A stretch of DNA of 64,000 nt, from positions 62,001 through 126,000 of the forward strand of contig CAZTJR010000003.1 in assembly GCA_964613795.1 (NCBI GenBank). The letters are read 5' to 3'. Shown here piece by piece: positions 26,901 to 37,200 of this stretch. Below the pieces are notes generated by a model, which saw only the letters and a list, made by a program, of their open reading frames with translations, did not search any database and was not told where the DNA came from. The DNA comes from Chromatocurvus sp964613795. Its GTDB lineage: Bacteria > Pseudomonadota > Gammaproteobacteria > Pseudomonadales > Halieaceae. The position numbers and the translations under genes are program-made. Position 1 is the first letter of the stretch, and every line of letters begins with the position of its first letter.

Positions 26901-27207
26901 GATCGTTCTGCCGCTAAGTGAATGAGATTCATGCCCATGCCGTTTCCGCAATTATTGCCACCCAACATAGCGTACCAATGAAGGTACCCAGGCATCTATG
27001 CATCGACGTATTGAAATGAGCGACATGGCGGTTACCCTTCCGCGTCCGGGAGGACCCTAAATCACAGACGGGCAACCGCCTGCTGCCTGCCGCTGACCTT
27101 TTTCTGCAGCTCCTGTTCGGCGACAATTGGGTAATCGGGCCTTAGGTAGTACCTGCAACGCAGAAAGGGTAACGATGCCGATTTTCGCAGGGAGATAGCA
27201 GGGCACT
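26901..27207. other. Intergenic region without a recognisable gene
   Basis: This 307-bp space lies between the divergent NRDE and lipoprotein genes, so it should hold both promoters. Two short dyads are visible: TGAAT-GAG-ATTCA at 26919-26931 and GTACC-N6-GGTAC at 26972-26987. I see no convincing coding frame, RNA gene or terminator. Confidence 0.5.
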
Positions 27208-28776
27208 ATGCTGGAGACATTGATCTTGCCCGGGACGGTATCCGCCAGGTGGTCTGGCCGTGAAGGCATTCTATCGCAGCTGTGGCGCTGTCGACCGCTC
27301 ATGCAAGCCTGCTCTTTGCTGGTACTGCTGTCGGCCTGCGCGGGCACCGCACGGCAACCGTTATCGGGACCGACTGCCGGGCCCGCCGGGATATGCGCCC
27401 GCCTGTTCGAGTCCGTGGAAGATCGCGTCAAGGCAGCGGGTGTAGCGCGATCCTTTCCCCACCGCATCGCTGGATTTCCCTATCTGCGCACAACGCGAAC
27501 GCTGGCCAGCTTCCATAACGATCTCGCCGACGATACTGCGGTCAACGTGTGGCTGGAACATCTCGCGGCGGCAGACGCCGCGGCCAGACGGTCTGAGCTG
27601 GCGCAGCTGGACGGGACCGGGAAGCGCGAGATTTTACTGCTCGCGGCGGAGACGGCCCGCCGGTCAGGCCTGACCACTGGTGCAGAAACCGAAGCCACAC
27701 TCGATGAATGTCGCGCTGTACTTGTGGCGCAGGATCGCAGTGATGTGGCACGCATTGAGCGGCTGAAAGAGCTCATCGTTCCTGACGACGAATACAGCCT
27801 TGTGCAGCGTATCGGCGGCCTGTATCCCCTGACGTCTCTCGGCGTCAGGGCTGGAGTGGCGCAATGGCATGAGGAGGTTCGAAAGACCTATGCAGGGTCC
27901 GCTCAGGAAACGCCCGTTGGAGGAGAGCGGCGACGCTACGGCCCTGCAATGCTGGCGGACACAGGGGAACATGTCCCGGTCCCACGTGACGCTCTGGGCA
28001 TTCCACGTCCCGAGGCTGCGCAACTGGACGCACTGTTTCGTCGTCACGCCCCCGTCTGGGAAATCGATACCACCAGCGCGGCCGATATACCCGGTAAGCC
28101 GCTCTGGCGGGACGGTGACGACGGGCCAGGGGTCGATACAGGCGTGCCGGTAGTCTACCGCTATACCAGTATCACCCGTTTTCGGGGCTCACCACGGCTG
28201 CAGCTGAACTATCTGGCCTGGTTTGATGAGCGGCCCGCCAGCGGACCACTCGATATGCTCGCGGGCCGACTTGATGGTGTCATCTGGCGTGTCACCGTGG
28301 ATGATGCCGGTGTGCCGCTGGTCTACGACAGTGTGCATGCCTGCGGCTGCTATCATCTGCTGTTTCCCGTTGGCGATGTGGCATTGCGCTCCGCGGCACT
28401 GCAGCTGCCAGAGCCACCGCTGGTGCCGCTTACCCTGGAAGAGCCGGCAGTCGGCACCCGGGTCCACCTGCATCTGAGTGCCGGCGCCCATTATCTGGAG
28501 GGCGTGACCCACGCCGAGCCCGATGTCGGAATGACGCAATATCGGTTTGCCGACAGAGAGGCCTTATACCAGACACCCGTCGCCGGGGGCGGATCCCGCA
28601 GCCTGTTCCGTGAAGACGGGCTCATCGATGGAACTCAGCGCGCTGAACGCTGGTTTCTCTGGCCCACCGGTGTGCGTTCCCCCGGCGCTATGCGTGAGCG
28701 CGGCCGGCGCGCCACCGCGTTCATTGGCAGGCGCCACTTCGATGATGCCTTTCTGCTGGATAAAGTGTTTCGCTAG
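27208..28776 (+). CDS. Large lipoprotein of unknown function
   Basis: This 522-residue protein (from ATG 27208) contains a lipobox, VLLSACAG, with the lipidated Cys at residue 44. The true start may therefore be the ATG at 27301, giving a normal signal peptide beginning MQACSLLVLLSACAG, although neither start has a strong ribosome site. No domain is recognised. Visible segments include a helical region at about 100-200 and a C-terminal half with RYTSITRFRGSPRLQLNYLAWF and the cysteine/histidine motif SVHACGCYHLLFP, which could bind metal. It has no obvious operon partner. It should be anchored in the outer or inner membrane facing the periplasm. Confidence 0.72.
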   Translation: MLETLILPGTVSARWSGREGILSQLWRCRPLMQACSLLVLLSACAGTARQPLSGPTAGPAGICARLFESVEDRVKAAGVARSFPHRIAGFPYLRTTRTLASFHNDLADDTAVNVWLEHLAAADAAARRSELAQLDGTGKREILLLAAETARRSGLTTGAETEATLDECRAVLVAQDRSDVARIERLKELIVPDDEYSLVQRIGGLYPLTSLGVRAGVAQWHEEVRKTYAGSAQETPVGGERRRYGPAMLADTGEHVPVPRDALGIPRPEAAQLDALFRRHAPVWEIDTTSAADIPGKPLWRDGDDGPGVDTGVPVVYRYTSITRFRGSPRLQLNYLAWFDERPASGPLDMLAGRLDGVIWRVTVDDAGVPLVYDSVHACGCYHLLFPVGDVALRSAALQLPEPPLVPLTLEEPAVGTRVHLHLSAGAHYLEGVTHAEPDVGMTQYRFADREALYQTPVAGGGSRSLFREDGLIDGTQRAERWFLWPTGVRSPGAMRERGRRATAFIGRRHFDDAFLLDKVFR

Positions 28777-28810
28777 CGCACGTGGGGCGCTGGTGGAGTG
28801 ACCTCTGGGG

Positions 28811-28963
28811 TCAGCGCCCACGAATGGCGAAGATTATCGCCAGAACGAGCCCCACCACAAAAAGTATCCAGGCGATGTTCGTCGCCACACCGGCTACACC
28901 GCTAAGCCCCAGTGCACCGGCGATGATTGCCACGATCAGAAACGTCAATGCCCAGCCAATCAT
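28811..28963 (-). CDS. DUF1328 small membrane protein (YtjA-like)
   Basis: The 50-residue protein, MIGWALTFLIVAIIAGALGL and onward, has two closely spaced hydrophobic helices and ends in FAIRGR, matching the DUF1328/YtjA family of small membrane proteins. AAGGAG lies seven bases before the ATG at 28963. These proteins are often stress-linked, but their activity is unknown. It is divergent from the small acidic lipoprotein gene and converges with the large lipoprotein gene. Confidence 0.85.
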   Translation of the reverse strand: MIGWALTFLIVAIIAGALGLSGVAGVATNIAWILFVVGLVLAIIFAIRGR

Positions 28964-29115
28964 GTGATTCTCCTTGCATTTTTTCGCGATCGATGGCTTT
29001 ACATTGAAACGTATCCCTCGCACAGTCAATACCGCAGGCGGGTGTGGCAAGAGACGGGCCTGCCCATAATCTCAGGTAGTGAATGACTCAACGAAAAAAA
29101 AGGAGAACGGCAACC

Positions 29116-29325
29116 ATGAAATTACCTAGTAGGAATGAAGCGGTATCCACGCTGCGCGCGATGCTGTTCGGTCTGGTGTTTGCTGTGGGCTCCCTGGCCC
29201 TCGTTGCCTGTGAGGAGCAGGGTCCCGCAGAGGAAGCCGGTGAGAACCTTGACGAGACACTGGAAGAGGCCGGTGACAAGATGCAGGACGCCGCAGATGA
29301 AGTCGAGGAAGAGACCGATCGCTAA
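29116..29325 (+). CDS. Small acidic lipoprotein
   Basis: The 69-residue product has a signal sequence ending in the lipobox SLALVAC, after which about 38 residues are almost all Glu, Asp, Ala and Gly (EEQGPAEEAGENLDETLEE), probably one amphipathic helix. The size and charge recall entericidin-like and YtxH-like stress lipoproteins, but I cannot assign a family. AAGGAG sits ten bases before the ATG; an earlier in-frame ATG at 29083 lacks such a box. It shares a 152-bp divergent promoter region with the DUF1328 gene. Confidence 0.75.
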   Translation: MKLPSRNEAVSTLRAMLFGLVFAVGSLALVACEEQGPAEEAGENLDETLEEAGDKMQDAADEVEEETDR

Positions 29326-29390
29326 TGGTCTGCTAGCTTCCTGTATCATCCAGCATCTGCCGACCACCGACGAACCCGGAAAGGACGCTT

Positions 29391-30623
29391 ATGCTGGAGT
29401 CTTACGTTACACATCTTGAATGCTCACTCACCGGAAAGCGCTATGCTGCCGGTGAGATCCATGGCCTTTCAGAAGCCGGGCGCCCACTGCTCGTGCGCTA
29501 CGATCTCGATACACTGGCGAAAGTCGTCTCGCGCGAGAGCATAGCTGCGTCGACCGCGCCGGGTTTATGGCGGTATTCACCCTTCCTGCCCGTGCGCCAT
29601 GAAGAAAACCGGATATCGCTCGGCGAGGTCATGACGCCGCTGCTGCCCCTGCGACGGTCTGCTGCGGGACTGGGGGCGCGCCCGGACAGGGTGCTGGTCA
29701 AGGACGAGGGACGCCTGCCCACGGGGTCGTTCAAGGCCCGGGGTCTTTGCCTGGCGGTGTCCATGGCGAAGGAGCTCGGGCTGCAGCACCTGGCGATTCC
29801 AACCAATGGCAACGCCGGTGCCGCTATGGCCGCTTATGCGTCCCGGGCCGGTCTGCGCTCAACAGTTCTGTGTCCGGACGACACGCCCGATATCAATATC
29901 CGCGAGATACAGGCGCAGGGCGGCGAGACCTGGATGGTCAATGGACTGATCAACGACTGCGGTCGCCTGGTGGGCGAGGGGAAAGCGCGCTTTCACTGGT
30001 TTGATGTGTCCACGCTGAAAGAGCCGTATCGCATCGAAGGCAAAAAGACCATGGGTTACGAGCTCGCCGAGCAGTTGGGCTGGAAGCTGCCAGATGTGAT
30101 TTTCTATCCCACCGGAGGTGGCACGGGTCTCATCGGCATGTGGAAGGCCTTCGCCGAGCTCAAGGCCATGGGCTGGATCGACGGACCAATGCCGCGCATG
30201 GTGGCGGTGCAGGCCAGCGGCTGCGCGCCGATTGTCAAAGCCTGGGAGGCGGGCGATGAGCACGCACCGGTATGGCAGGACGCGCACACGGTCGCTGCCG
30301 GGATTCGCGTGCCCGTCGCCGTCGGCGACTTTCTCATCATTCGCGCGGTGCGTGAATCCGGCGGATTCTGTATGGCGCTTGACGACGACATCATTATGGC
30401 AACCCGCGATCGCATCGCGCGGGAAGAGGGCCTGTTATTATGCCCGGAGGGGGCGGCCACGGCCGCGGCCTGTGCCCGCGCACTGCAGGAGAACCTGATC
30501 AGCGATAGCGACAGCGTAGTGCTCTGGAACTGCGCCACCGGACTGAAGTATCCCTTGCCACCGGTGCACAGGCGCCTCGATTGCCGCGCCGATGACCCGC
30601 TGGAGGCGCTGACGCCGGTGTGA
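29391..30623 (+). CDS. thrC: Threonine synthase
   Basis: The 410-residue fold-type II PLP enzyme should convert O-phosphohomoserine to threonine. The N-terminal segment with CSLTGKRY is typical of the plant-like/archaeal-type threonine synthases. K115 in LPTGSFKARG is the PLP lysine, with NGNAGAAMAAYA and PTGGGTGLIGMW as phosphate-binding and glycine-loop segments. It is not next to other threonine-pathway genes. A branched-family cystathionine or diaminopropionate enzyme is a less likely reading. Confidence 0.85.
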   Translation: MLESYVTHLECSLTGKRYAAGEIHGLSEAGRPLLVRYDLDTLAKVVSRESIAASTAPGLWRYSPFLPVRHEENRISLGEVMTPLLPLRRSAAGLGARPDRVLVKDEGRLPTGSFKARGLCLAVSMAKELGLQHLAIPTNGNAGAAMAAYASRAGLRSTVLCPDDTPDINIREIQAQGGETWMVNGLINDCGRLVGEGKARFHWFDVSTLKEPYRIEGKKTMGYELAEQLGWKLPDVIFYPTGGGTGLIGMWKAFAELKAMGWIDGPMPRMVAVQASGCAPIVKAWEAGDEHAPVWQDAHTVAAGIRVPVAVGDFLIIRAVRESGGFCMALDDDIIMATRDRIAREEGLLLCPEGAATAAACARALQENLISDSDSVVLWNCATGLKYPLPPVHRRLDCRADDPLEALTPV

Positions 30624-30666
30624 CATCCGAGGCCGGGACGAGTGAGCGACGCGGAAGGCGTGTGCT

Positions 30667-32817
30667 CTAGCGCTGCCAGCGATGGAAGCGCTCCACCAGC
30701 CTGAGCAGCGCCTGGGGCGCATGGGCCTTTTTCCATTCGCCGGCGGCGAACTTGTTCGCCTCGGCCATGGTGGGGTAGATGTGTATCGTGCCGAGTATCT
30801 TGTTCAGCCCGAGCCCGTGTTTCATTGCCAGTACGTACTCGGCAAGCAGGTCGCCGGCGTGGCTGCCGACAATGGTAACGCCGAGAATCCTGTCGGAACC
30901 CGGGGCCGTCAGCACTTTCACGAAGCCCTCGGCGTTGCCGTCGGCGATGGCGCGATCCAGGTCGTCGATTCCATAAACGGTCACTTCATGCGCCACGTCG
31001 CGCGCGTTAGCGTCCTGTTCATTCAGGCCCACCCTCGCGATTTCCGGACTGGTAAAGGTTGCCCATGGGATCACAGAATAGTCGACCTTGAACTTTTTCA
31101 GTCGCCCGAACAGGGCGTTGACCGCGGCGTACCAGGCCTGATGTGCGGCGGTATGCGTGAACTGGAAGGGGCCGGCGACGTCGCCAACCGCATAGATGTT
31201 CGGCAGGCGCGTCTGCAGGTATTCGTTCAGCCTGAGCGTGCCGTTGGTATCGGTATCGATGCCCAGCGCCTCAAGGCCCATGCCCTCGGTGTTGGGCCTG
31301 CGACCTATCGCAACCAGCACTCTGTCGAATGCAATACGAACCGAACTGTCCTCGTGTTCCGCGTAAAGAACCTTCGTGCCATCCTCAACCGCGAAGCGCA
31401 CGGCCTTGTGCCCCAGCAGCAGGCTGACGCCGTCGCGTCGCAGCGCATGTGCCACCAGGTTCGCCGCATCCTCATCCTCGCGCGGCAGAATGCGTGGCAG
31501 CATTTCGATCTGTGTCACGGCAGTGCCAAGCCGGGAAAAGGCCTGGGCCAGCTCGCAGCCAATCGGGCCGCCGCCGAGGATGAGCAGTCGACCGGGGCTT
31601 TCACGCAGCGTCCATAGGGTTTCTGTGGTCAGGTAGTCAATCTGCTCCAGCCCGGGAAGCGGCGGGATCAGCGGTCCTGCGCCGGAGGCGATCACAATAT
31701 TGCGGCTGGTGAGCGTCTGTACGCCCTGGTCACTGCTGATTTCCACTTCCCATGGTGAAAGCAGGCGCGCGGTGCCCTGGCGGCAGTCCACGCCCAGCGC
31801 CGTGTAGCGCTCGACGGAGTCATGCGGCTCTATTTTTGCGATGACAGCCTGAATGCGCTCCATCGTCGCCGCAAAGTCCACCTCTGGCTGCAGCTGATGC
31901 AGCCCGTAACGGGGACTGTGCCGCGCCAGCGCTGCCACTTCGGCGCTTTTGATCAGCGCCTTGGAGGGCACACAACCCGTATTCAGGCAGTCTCCTCCCA
32001 TGCGGTCTTTCTCCACCAGCGTGACACTGGCCTTGACTGTCGCTGCAATATAAGCGCTGACCAGGCCGCCGGATCCGGCGCCGATCACGATGAGGTTGCG
32101 GTCAAAATGCGACGGTTTCTTCCAGCCACGGTAAAGGCGAGCGAGCTGCAGTGGCCGCACGATGGCGCGTGCAATCCAGGGCAGCAGGCCGAGTAGGGCA
32201 AAAGCGATCAGCAGATCGGCAGATAGAATGTCACTCGTGCTCTCCAGCTGAGCAACCTGCGTGCCGGCATTGACGTAGACTGCGGTGCCGGCCAGCATGC
32301 CGAGCTGGCTGACCCAGTAGAAGGTCCAGGTGCGCAGCGGCGTCAACGCCATCACCACGTTGATGAGGAAAAACGGAAACACCGGGATGAGGCGCAGGGT
32401 AAACAGATAAAAGGCGCCGTCCTTCTCTATGCCATCATTGACGGTTTTCAGTTGCGCGCCGAAGCGGCGCTGAACTGTATCGCGGAAGAGGAAGCGCGCT
32501 ACCAGGAATGCCAGCGTTGCACCGATGGCCGACGCAAAAGACACCAGCACAAGACCCGCAGTGAAGCCGAAGATGGCGCCGGCCGCCAGTGTCATGATCG
32601 TTGCACCGGGAATGGAGAGGGCGACCACGGCGATATAGATTAGCAGAAACATCGCCCAGCTGAGGAATGTGTTATCGGCGTAGTAGGCGTGGATTGTTCC
32701 CAGCTGCTGTTGCAGGTAGTCAAGGCTCAGATAACGCCCAATGTCGAGAATGATGTAGCCAGCGATGGCCGCTGCGATGACGCTGGCGATGACCAGTTTT
32801 TTTAGGATCGGTTGCAA
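30667..32817 (-). CDS. Fusion of TVP38/DedA-like membrane domain and FAD pyridine nucleotide-disulfide oxidoreductase
   Basis: Residues 1-230 form a VTT (TVP38/TMEM64, SNARE-associated) membrane domain with FGFTAG and RLIPVFPFFLIN. From residue 240 a class I flavoprotein disulfide oxidoreductase begins: VIGAGSGGLVSAY binds FAD, C277 and C282 lie in GGDCLNTGCVPSK, GGGPIGCELA binds NAD(P)H, YAVGDVAG binds FAD, and HIYPTMAEA near the end carries the His-Glu acid pair. It resembles mercuric reductase or dihydrolipoamide dehydrogenase but lacks a heavy-metal domain. This fusion is known in bacterial annotation, but its substrate is not. A membrane-tethered thiol-redox role facing the cytoplasm is inferred. 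Confidence 0.88.
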   Translation of the reverse strand: MQPILKKLVIASVIAAAIAGYIILDIGRYLSLDYLQQQLGTIHAYYADNTFLSWAMFLLIYIAVVALSIPGATIMTLAAGAIFGFTAGLVLVSFASAIGATLAFLVARFLFRDTVQRRFGAQLKTVNDGIEKDGAFYLFTLRLIPVFPFFLINVVMALTPLRTWTFYWVSQLGMLAGTAVYVNAGTQVAQLESTSDILSADLLIAFALLGLLPWIARAIVRPLQLARLYRGWKKPSHFDRNLIVIGAGSGGLVSAYIAATVKASVTLVEKDRMGGDCLNTGCVPSKALIKSAEVAALARHSPRYGLHQLQPEVDFAATMERIQAVIAKIEPHDSVERYTALGVDCRQGTARLLSPWEVEISSDQGVQTLTSRNIVIASGAGPLIPPLPGLEQIDYLTTETLWTLRESPGRLLILGGGPIGCELAQAFSRLGTAVTQIEMLPRILPREDEDAANLVAHALRRDGVSLLLGHKAVRFAVEDGTKVLYAEHEDSSVRIAFDRVLVAIGRRPNTEGMGLEALGIDTDTNGTLRLNEYLQTRLPNIYAVGDVAGPFQFTHTAAHQAWYAAVNALFGRLKKFKVDYSVIPWATFTSPEIARVGLNEQDANARDVAHEVTVYGIDDLDRAIADGNAEGFVKVLTAPGSDRILGVTIVGSHAGDLLAEYVLAMKHGLGLNKILGTIHIYPTMAEANKFAAGEWKKAHAPQALLRLVERFHRWQR

Positions 32818-33136
32818 GAGAGGGCGTCCTTGTGGTCGGTGGGGTTCATGTCCTGATAAGAATAGAGAGATGCCCGCAGATGGCAGGCGTTACACATCAT
32901 TTTGCCTTCCGTCATTATCACGCCTCGTCTCATGCCCTGTCATTACCTGAATACTGCAGGTAGTCTGCGCAAAGACCGGAAAGGATGGGTTTTTGTCTTG
33001 CGCCGGTGAGACTTGTACAAAGTCAGCGCGGTTTTTCAACATTGGTTCGTTTCCCGCCCCGGCGTATCATATTGCCAACCCGGTGCTGCGCAGGCTCCGT
33101 TTCCATTCACGCGATATCGCGAGTTGCCGATTACTC
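32818..33136. promoter_or_regulatory. Divergent intergenic region with inverted repeat
   Basis: These 319 bp separate the TVP38-oxidoreductase fusion from the RND pump genes and should carry both promoters. A perfect dyad TACCTG-N7-CAGGTA lies at 32944-32962, a size suited to a dimeric regulator. No regulator gene is adjacent. I see no coding frame here that is better than the background. Confidence 0.4.
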
Positions 33137-34264
33137 ATGAAAAAGCTTCTGTTCGGTCCCCGCTTGTGGGCCATCCTGCTGGTAACGCTGCTGGTATTCG
33201 GTGGCCTGTTTGCCATGCAGTGGTATGGCAGCAAAATGATGAATCAGGCCATGGACGCCCGTCCGCGCAATACCGTGACGATCAGCGCGGCGGCAGCGGA
33301 AAGCGTCAGCTGGCAGTCTACGGTGGCAGCTGTGGGTACCTTGTCGCCCATTAATGGTGCTGCGCTGGCGACCGAGGTTTCGGGTATTGTCGAGAGGATA
33401 GTCTTTGATAACGGCGAGTCGGTCTCTGCGGGCGATGTGATCATGGAGTTGCGCACCGCACCGGATCGGGCGGAGCTGAAGGCGCTCGAAGCGGCCGCCG
33501 AACTTGCGCGGCTTGAGTCCGAGCGTGCGCGTTCGCTGGTCGATGAGCGCAACATCTCCCGTTCTGAACTCGATCGGCGTGCCACTGAGCTCGACCAGGC
33601 GCTGGCCCAGGTCAGCGCGCAGGAGGCGCGCATCGAGCAGAAGCGCCTGCGTGCGCCCTTTGATGGCCGTCTGGGCATCCGCCGCTACAATGTCGGTGAT
33701 TACGTGGTTGCCGGCGACACCGTTATCGAGCTGCAGTCTCTGGATCGACTGTATGTGGATCTGACGCTCCCGGACCGTTACAGCGGCCGCGTTGAGCCCG
33801 GCATGCAGATCGAGCTGCTGGTGCCTGCTCTCGGCGATACGGCATACTCTGCAACGATCAACGCGGTGGCGCCAACCGTCGCTACCGAAACCCGAAACTT
33901 CGCCCTGCAGGGCATCGTCGAGAACGCCGACGGTGCCCTGCGCTCGGGCATGTTTGCCCGTCTTACGCTGCCGCTGGGTGAGCCGGCGGAGCAGATTGTG
34001 GTGCCGGGAACCGCGATTTCCTATCGACCCTACGGCAACTCCGTGTTTGTGGTGGAAGACGCCGAGGGTAGGCAAACCGTATCGCAGCGCTTTGTTACGC
34101 TGGGTGACAGGCGCGGCGACATGATCGCGGTTGTCGAGGGTCTGCAGGCGGGTGAAACCGTAGCCACCAGCGGGCTGCTGAAGCTGGGCTCTGGCGTGTC
34201 TGTGCAGATCGATAACTCGATCGAGCCTGACGCGAGTGAACGTCCCACACCGGATAACAGCTGA
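33137..34264 (+). CDS. RND efflux periplasmic adaptor (membrane fusion protein)
   Basis: This 375-residue HlyD-type adaptor has an N-terminal signal anchor (LWAILLVTLLVFGGLFAMQW). A barrel-sandwich region follows, in two halves near residues 70-100 (VAAVGTLSPINGAALATEVSG) and 170-200 (KRLRAPFDGRLGIRRYNVGDYV), around a short helical hairpin. Beta-barrel and membrane-proximal domains complete it (VVPGTAISYRPYGNSVFVV). It links the inner-membrane pump to an outer-membrane channel. The stop is one base before the permease ATG, so the two are coupled. No TolC-type gene is nearby. Confidence 0.92.
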   Translation: MKKLLFGPRLWAILLVTLLVFGGLFAMQWYGSKMMNQAMDARPRNTVTISAAAAESVSWQSTVAAVGTLSPINGAALATEVSGIVERIVFDNGESVSAGDVIMELRTAPDRAELKALEAAAELARLESERARSLVDERNISRSELDRRATELDQALAQVSAQEARIEQKRLRAPFDGRLGIRRYNVGDYVVAGDTVIELQSLDRLYVDLTLPDRYSGRVEPGMQIELLVPALGDTAYSATINAVAPTVATETRNFALQGIVENADGALRSGMFARLTLPLGEPAEQIVVPGTAISYRPYGNSVFVVEDAEGRQTVSQRFVTLGDRRGDMIAVVEGLQAGETVATSGLLKLGSGVSVQIDNSIEPDASERPTPDNS

Positions 34265-34265
34265 C

Positions 34266-37200
34266 ATGGCGTTCACTGATATTTTCATCCGCAAGCCCGT
34301 TCTGGCGAGCGTGGTCAGCCTGTTTCTGCTGCTGCTCGGCCTGCGTGCGGCGTTCGACCTGAATGTGCGCGAGTATCCGCTGATAGAGAACGCCATTATC
34401 ACGGTCTCCACCACCTACACCGGTGCGGATGCCGAGCTTGTCAAAGGTTTCATTACAACGCCGCTGGAACGTGAGATTGCAACCGCGGAGGACATTGACT
34501 ATCTGACCTCTAACAGCAGTCCCGGTATCAGCACCATCACGGCACACGTGCGCACAGGCGCCAACCCTGACCAGGTGCTCACCCAGATAGTGACCAAGGT
34601 CAACAGACTGCGCAACGAACTGCCGGAGAATTCCGAAGATCCGGTGCTGAACCTCGAAGTCGGAGAGCAGGTGGGAACGATGTATCTGTCGTTCTTCAGT
34701 GACGTGCTGCCGGTCAATCGCGTCGCAGACTACGTGATTCGCGAGGTGGAACCCAAACTGTCGACGCTGCCCGGGGTGCAGCGAGCCAGCGCCGACACCA
34801 CCGCGATCTTTGCCATGCGCATCTGGCTCGATCAGGAACAGATGACTGCGCTTGGGGTGACGGCCAGCGATGTGCGTGCGGCACTGCTGGAGAACAACGT
34901 ACTCTCTGCGCTTGGCTCCACCAAAGGCTCAATGGTGAAGATCAACTTCAAGGCCGAGACCGATCTCAATACCGTCGAGGCGTTCCAGGAGCTGGTGCTG
35001 CGTGAAAAAGACGGTGCGATTGTGCGACTCGGTGACATCGCAGATGTAGAGCTCGGCACCGAGGGTTACGATACATCCAGCATGGTCATCAACCAGGAAG
35101 CGGTGTTCGTGCCGATCAATGTGGCGACGGACGCCAACGCGCTGGAGGTCATTGCCGGCGTGCGTGAGGTGTTTGAAAACGACATCAGGCCGCGCCTGCC
35201 GGAGGGCATGCAGGCATCTATAAATTATGATGCGACAGTCTATATCGAGAATGCGATCAGTGATGTCCAGGCCACGATTATCGAGGCGATGGTTATTGTC
35301 ATCGTCGTTATTTTTCTGTTCCTCGGCTCGCTGCGATCGGTGCTGATCCCTGCTGTCGCCGTACCGCTGTCGTTGATCGGCGGCATGTTCCTCATGCTGC
35401 TGATGGGCTTCAGTATCAACCTGCTGACGCTGCTCGCCATCGTGCTTGCAATTGGCATTGTGGTTGACGATGCAATTATCGTGCTGGAGAACATACATCG
35501 GCACGTGGAGCACGGGATGACGCCGCTGGATGCGGCGTTGAAGGGCGCGCGCGAGCTGGCTTGGCCGGTTGTGGCAATGACCACCACGCTGATTGCGGTG
35601 TATCTGCCCATCGGATTTATCGGCGGGCTCACGGGTACGCTGTTCACGGAGTTTGCCTTCACGCTGGCCGGGGCCGTGCTGATTTCCGGCGTGGTGGCAC
35701 TGACGCTGTCACCGATGATGTGCGCGAAACTGCTGCCAGCGGAGGCCGGGGAGAACGAGAACCGGCTTGAGCGCTGGCTCGATGCACGTTTCGAGGCGCT
35801 GCGGCGCGTGTACCAGCGCGATCTCGACAGGGTGCTGGATGATCGCGCCGGCATCATGCTGTTTGGCGCCATCATTCTTGCCTCCTGCTACTTTCTGTTT
35901 ATCAGATCGCCCGCCGAACTGGCGCCGGAGGAAGACCTGGGGCTGATCTTTTACCTCGCAGATGCCGACCCCTATGTGACGCTTGAATATATGGAGAAAT
36001 ACACGGCAGCGCTGGGGCAGATCAGTCGCGATACGCCCGAGATAGCGTTGAACTTTCTTTTCAACGGACAGAGCACCGATGGCCCCGGGTCGAGTAACGG
36101 GGCTTTCGGTGGCTTCATTTTCACGCCATGGGCCCAGCGGGAGCGCAGCGCAACAGAGGTCCTGAATGAGGATATTCAGCCCGCCGCCAACCGTATTGCG
36201 GGACTGCAGGTAACCGCGGTCAACCCGCCGCCGCTGCCATCGCCCGGTGTACTGCCGGTGGAGTTTGTCATCAAGAGCACGCTGGATTACGCCGTGCTTC
36301 ATGACAGCGCCTCGGAGGTACTCGAGCGCGCCCGCGATAGTGGCAAGTTCATTTTTATTGACCAGAATCTGCAGCTGGACCAGCCGCGGCAGCGTGTGCT
36401 TATTGATCGCGAGAAGGCCGCGCTCCTCGGCGTCGACATGCAGACCCTGAGCGATGATGTCAGCTCCCTGTTGTCCGGCGCGTTTATCGGTCGCTTTTCC
36501 CTGCAGGATCGCTCGTACAAGGTCATTCCGCAGATACGCCGCGATCAACGGCTGAATCCGGAGGATCTGTACGACTACTATACCCGGACGCGCAGCGGGG
36601 ACCTGATTCCTCTGAGCACGCTGGTTACCCTGGAGGGCGATGTTGTGCCGCGATCCCTGAAGAGCTTCCAGCAGTTGAATTCTGTCACGCTGGAGGGCGT
36701 GCCCCGGCCGGGCGTGCCGCTGGGCGATGCCCTGGCCACCCTGGAAGGAATCGCCGACGAGGTGCTCACCCGGGAATACAGTCTCGATTACTCCGGCCAG
36801 AGCCGTCAGTTCAAGACCGAGGGCAGTGCTCTGGTTGTCACACTTTTCTTCGCTCTGGTTATCATCTACCTGGTACTGTCAGCCCAGTTCGAGTCCTTCC
36901 GCGACCCGCTCATCATGCTCGTCACAGTGCCCATGTCCATCGCCGGTGCACTGCTGTGTCTGAACGTACTGGCACTGTTCCAGGTGAACGGGGCAACGCT
37001 AAACATCTACACGCAGGTGGGCCTGGTGACGCTGATCGGTGTGATCTCCAAGCACGGCATTCTCATCGTGGAGTTCGCCAACCGCCTGCAGGAAGAGGGC
37101 ATGGCGAAGCGTGAGGCGATTGAAGAGGCGGCGTCCGTGCGCCTGCGCCCGGTACTGATGACAACTGCGGCGCTTGTGCTGGCAATGCTGCCGCTGCTGA

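Noticed and set aside
26929..27126. Minus-strand 65-codon frame in the intergenic region after the NRDE gene start
   Set aside because: There is no ribosome site, the composition is Arg/Ser-rich and mixed, and it would lie over the expected NRDE promoter.
30667..32817. Mercuric reductase as part of a mer operon
   Set aside because: There is no merR, merT, merP or HMA domain and no C-terminal vicinal cysteine pair; the N-terminal domain is TVP38-like.
33131..34414. Minus-strand open frame of 427 codons opposite the RND adaptor
   Set aside because: It spans the junction of two well-supported RND genes and has His/Arg-rich composition without motifs or a ribosome site.
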